This document shows positions 63,989 to 64,000 of a DNA stretch of 64,000 bases, one piece after another. The notes beneath the pieces are model-generated. The model ran no database searches and was not told where the DNA came from. It saw only the letters and a list, made by a program, of their open reading frames with translations. The position numbers were made by a program, and so were the translations under genes. Location: contig NZ_JAJUXG010000008.1 of assembly GCF_021390535.1 (NCBI RefSeq), positions 310,001 to 374,000 of the forward strand. Direction: 5' to 3'. The DNA comes from Dyadobacter sp. CY312 (GTDB taxonomy: Bacteria > Bacteroidota > Bacteroidia > Cytophagales > Spirosomataceae). The first letter of the stretch is position 1. Every line of letters starts with the position of its first letter.

Positions 63989-64000
63989 CACAAGATTATT

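Noticed and set aside
1..64000. CRISPR arrays, rRNA, prophage or integrase genes, attachment sites, riboswitches
   Set aside because: None recognised on reading either strand; the only mobile element is the IS5-family copy at 48889.

Overview
The window is about 64 kb of chromosome from a Bacteroidota bacterium. It is most likely a member of the Cytophagales near Dyadobacter or Spirosoma; the genus is inferred from gene content and not proven. Pointers to the phylum are a GldD gliding lipoprotein, a TonB receptor with an N-terminal carboxypeptidase-like domain, DUF1080 and Wzi-family proteins, and promoters of the TTG-N18-21-TAnnTTTG type used by the Bacteroidota primary sigma factor. Shine-Dalgarno sites are mostly weak, so several starts were chosen from promoter position or family length.

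Layout. 1-3.0 kb: 3' part of glmS, gldD and a protein resembling an ImmA/IrrE peptidase that lost its active site. 3.0-7.0 kb: an SDR dehydrogenase and a sugar-acid dehydratase (oxidative sugar breakdown), then a secreted class-A beta-lactamase-fold protein. 7.0-12.0 kb: a probable zinc-homeostasis cluster (MerC-like membrane protein, Zur-like regulator, small lipoprotein, TonB receptor). The merC and TonB promoters carry the same palindrome TGCAAC-N3-GTTGCA over the -33 region. 12-24.4 kb: housekeeping and metabolic genes (NHL propeller, pfkB, SDR, clpX, clpP, an XRE regulator, tig, tRNA-Leu, spoT/rel, a Fur-family regulator, purA). 24.4-34.5 kb: a SNF2 helicase, tRNA-Leu and tRNA-Gly, TerC, a very large SF1 helicase with a decayed nuclease-like tail, a DUF1080 protein and a HIT protein.

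34.5-61.1 kb: a surface-polysaccharide locus, every polysaccharide gene on the minus strand. In transcription order it holds an SLBB export protein, a Wzz-type chain-length protein, a MurJ/Wzx-like flippase, glycosyltransferases, an EpsG-type polymerase, a beta-helix protein, another glycosyltransferase, a dead IS5-family element, a second beta-helix protein, a UDP-HexNAc dehydrogenase and 4-epimerase pair, three more GT4 enzymes, the initiating sugar-phosphate transferase and three tandem Wzi-like outer-membrane proteins. Together these can make, polymerise, flip, export and anchor a uronic-acid-containing polysaccharide. The part at 49.9-57.4 kb is visibly AT-richer than the flanks. 61.2-64 kb: aspS and a lipoprotein.

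Most worth a second look: the shared zinc-box promoters, the degenerate ImmA-like protein, the helicase with a remnant endonuclease tail, the triplicated Wzi genes, the stem-loop leader before the UDP-sugar dehydrogenase, and the broken IS5 element inside the polysaccharide locus. I found no CRISPR array, rRNA, phage, integron or recognisable riboswitch.
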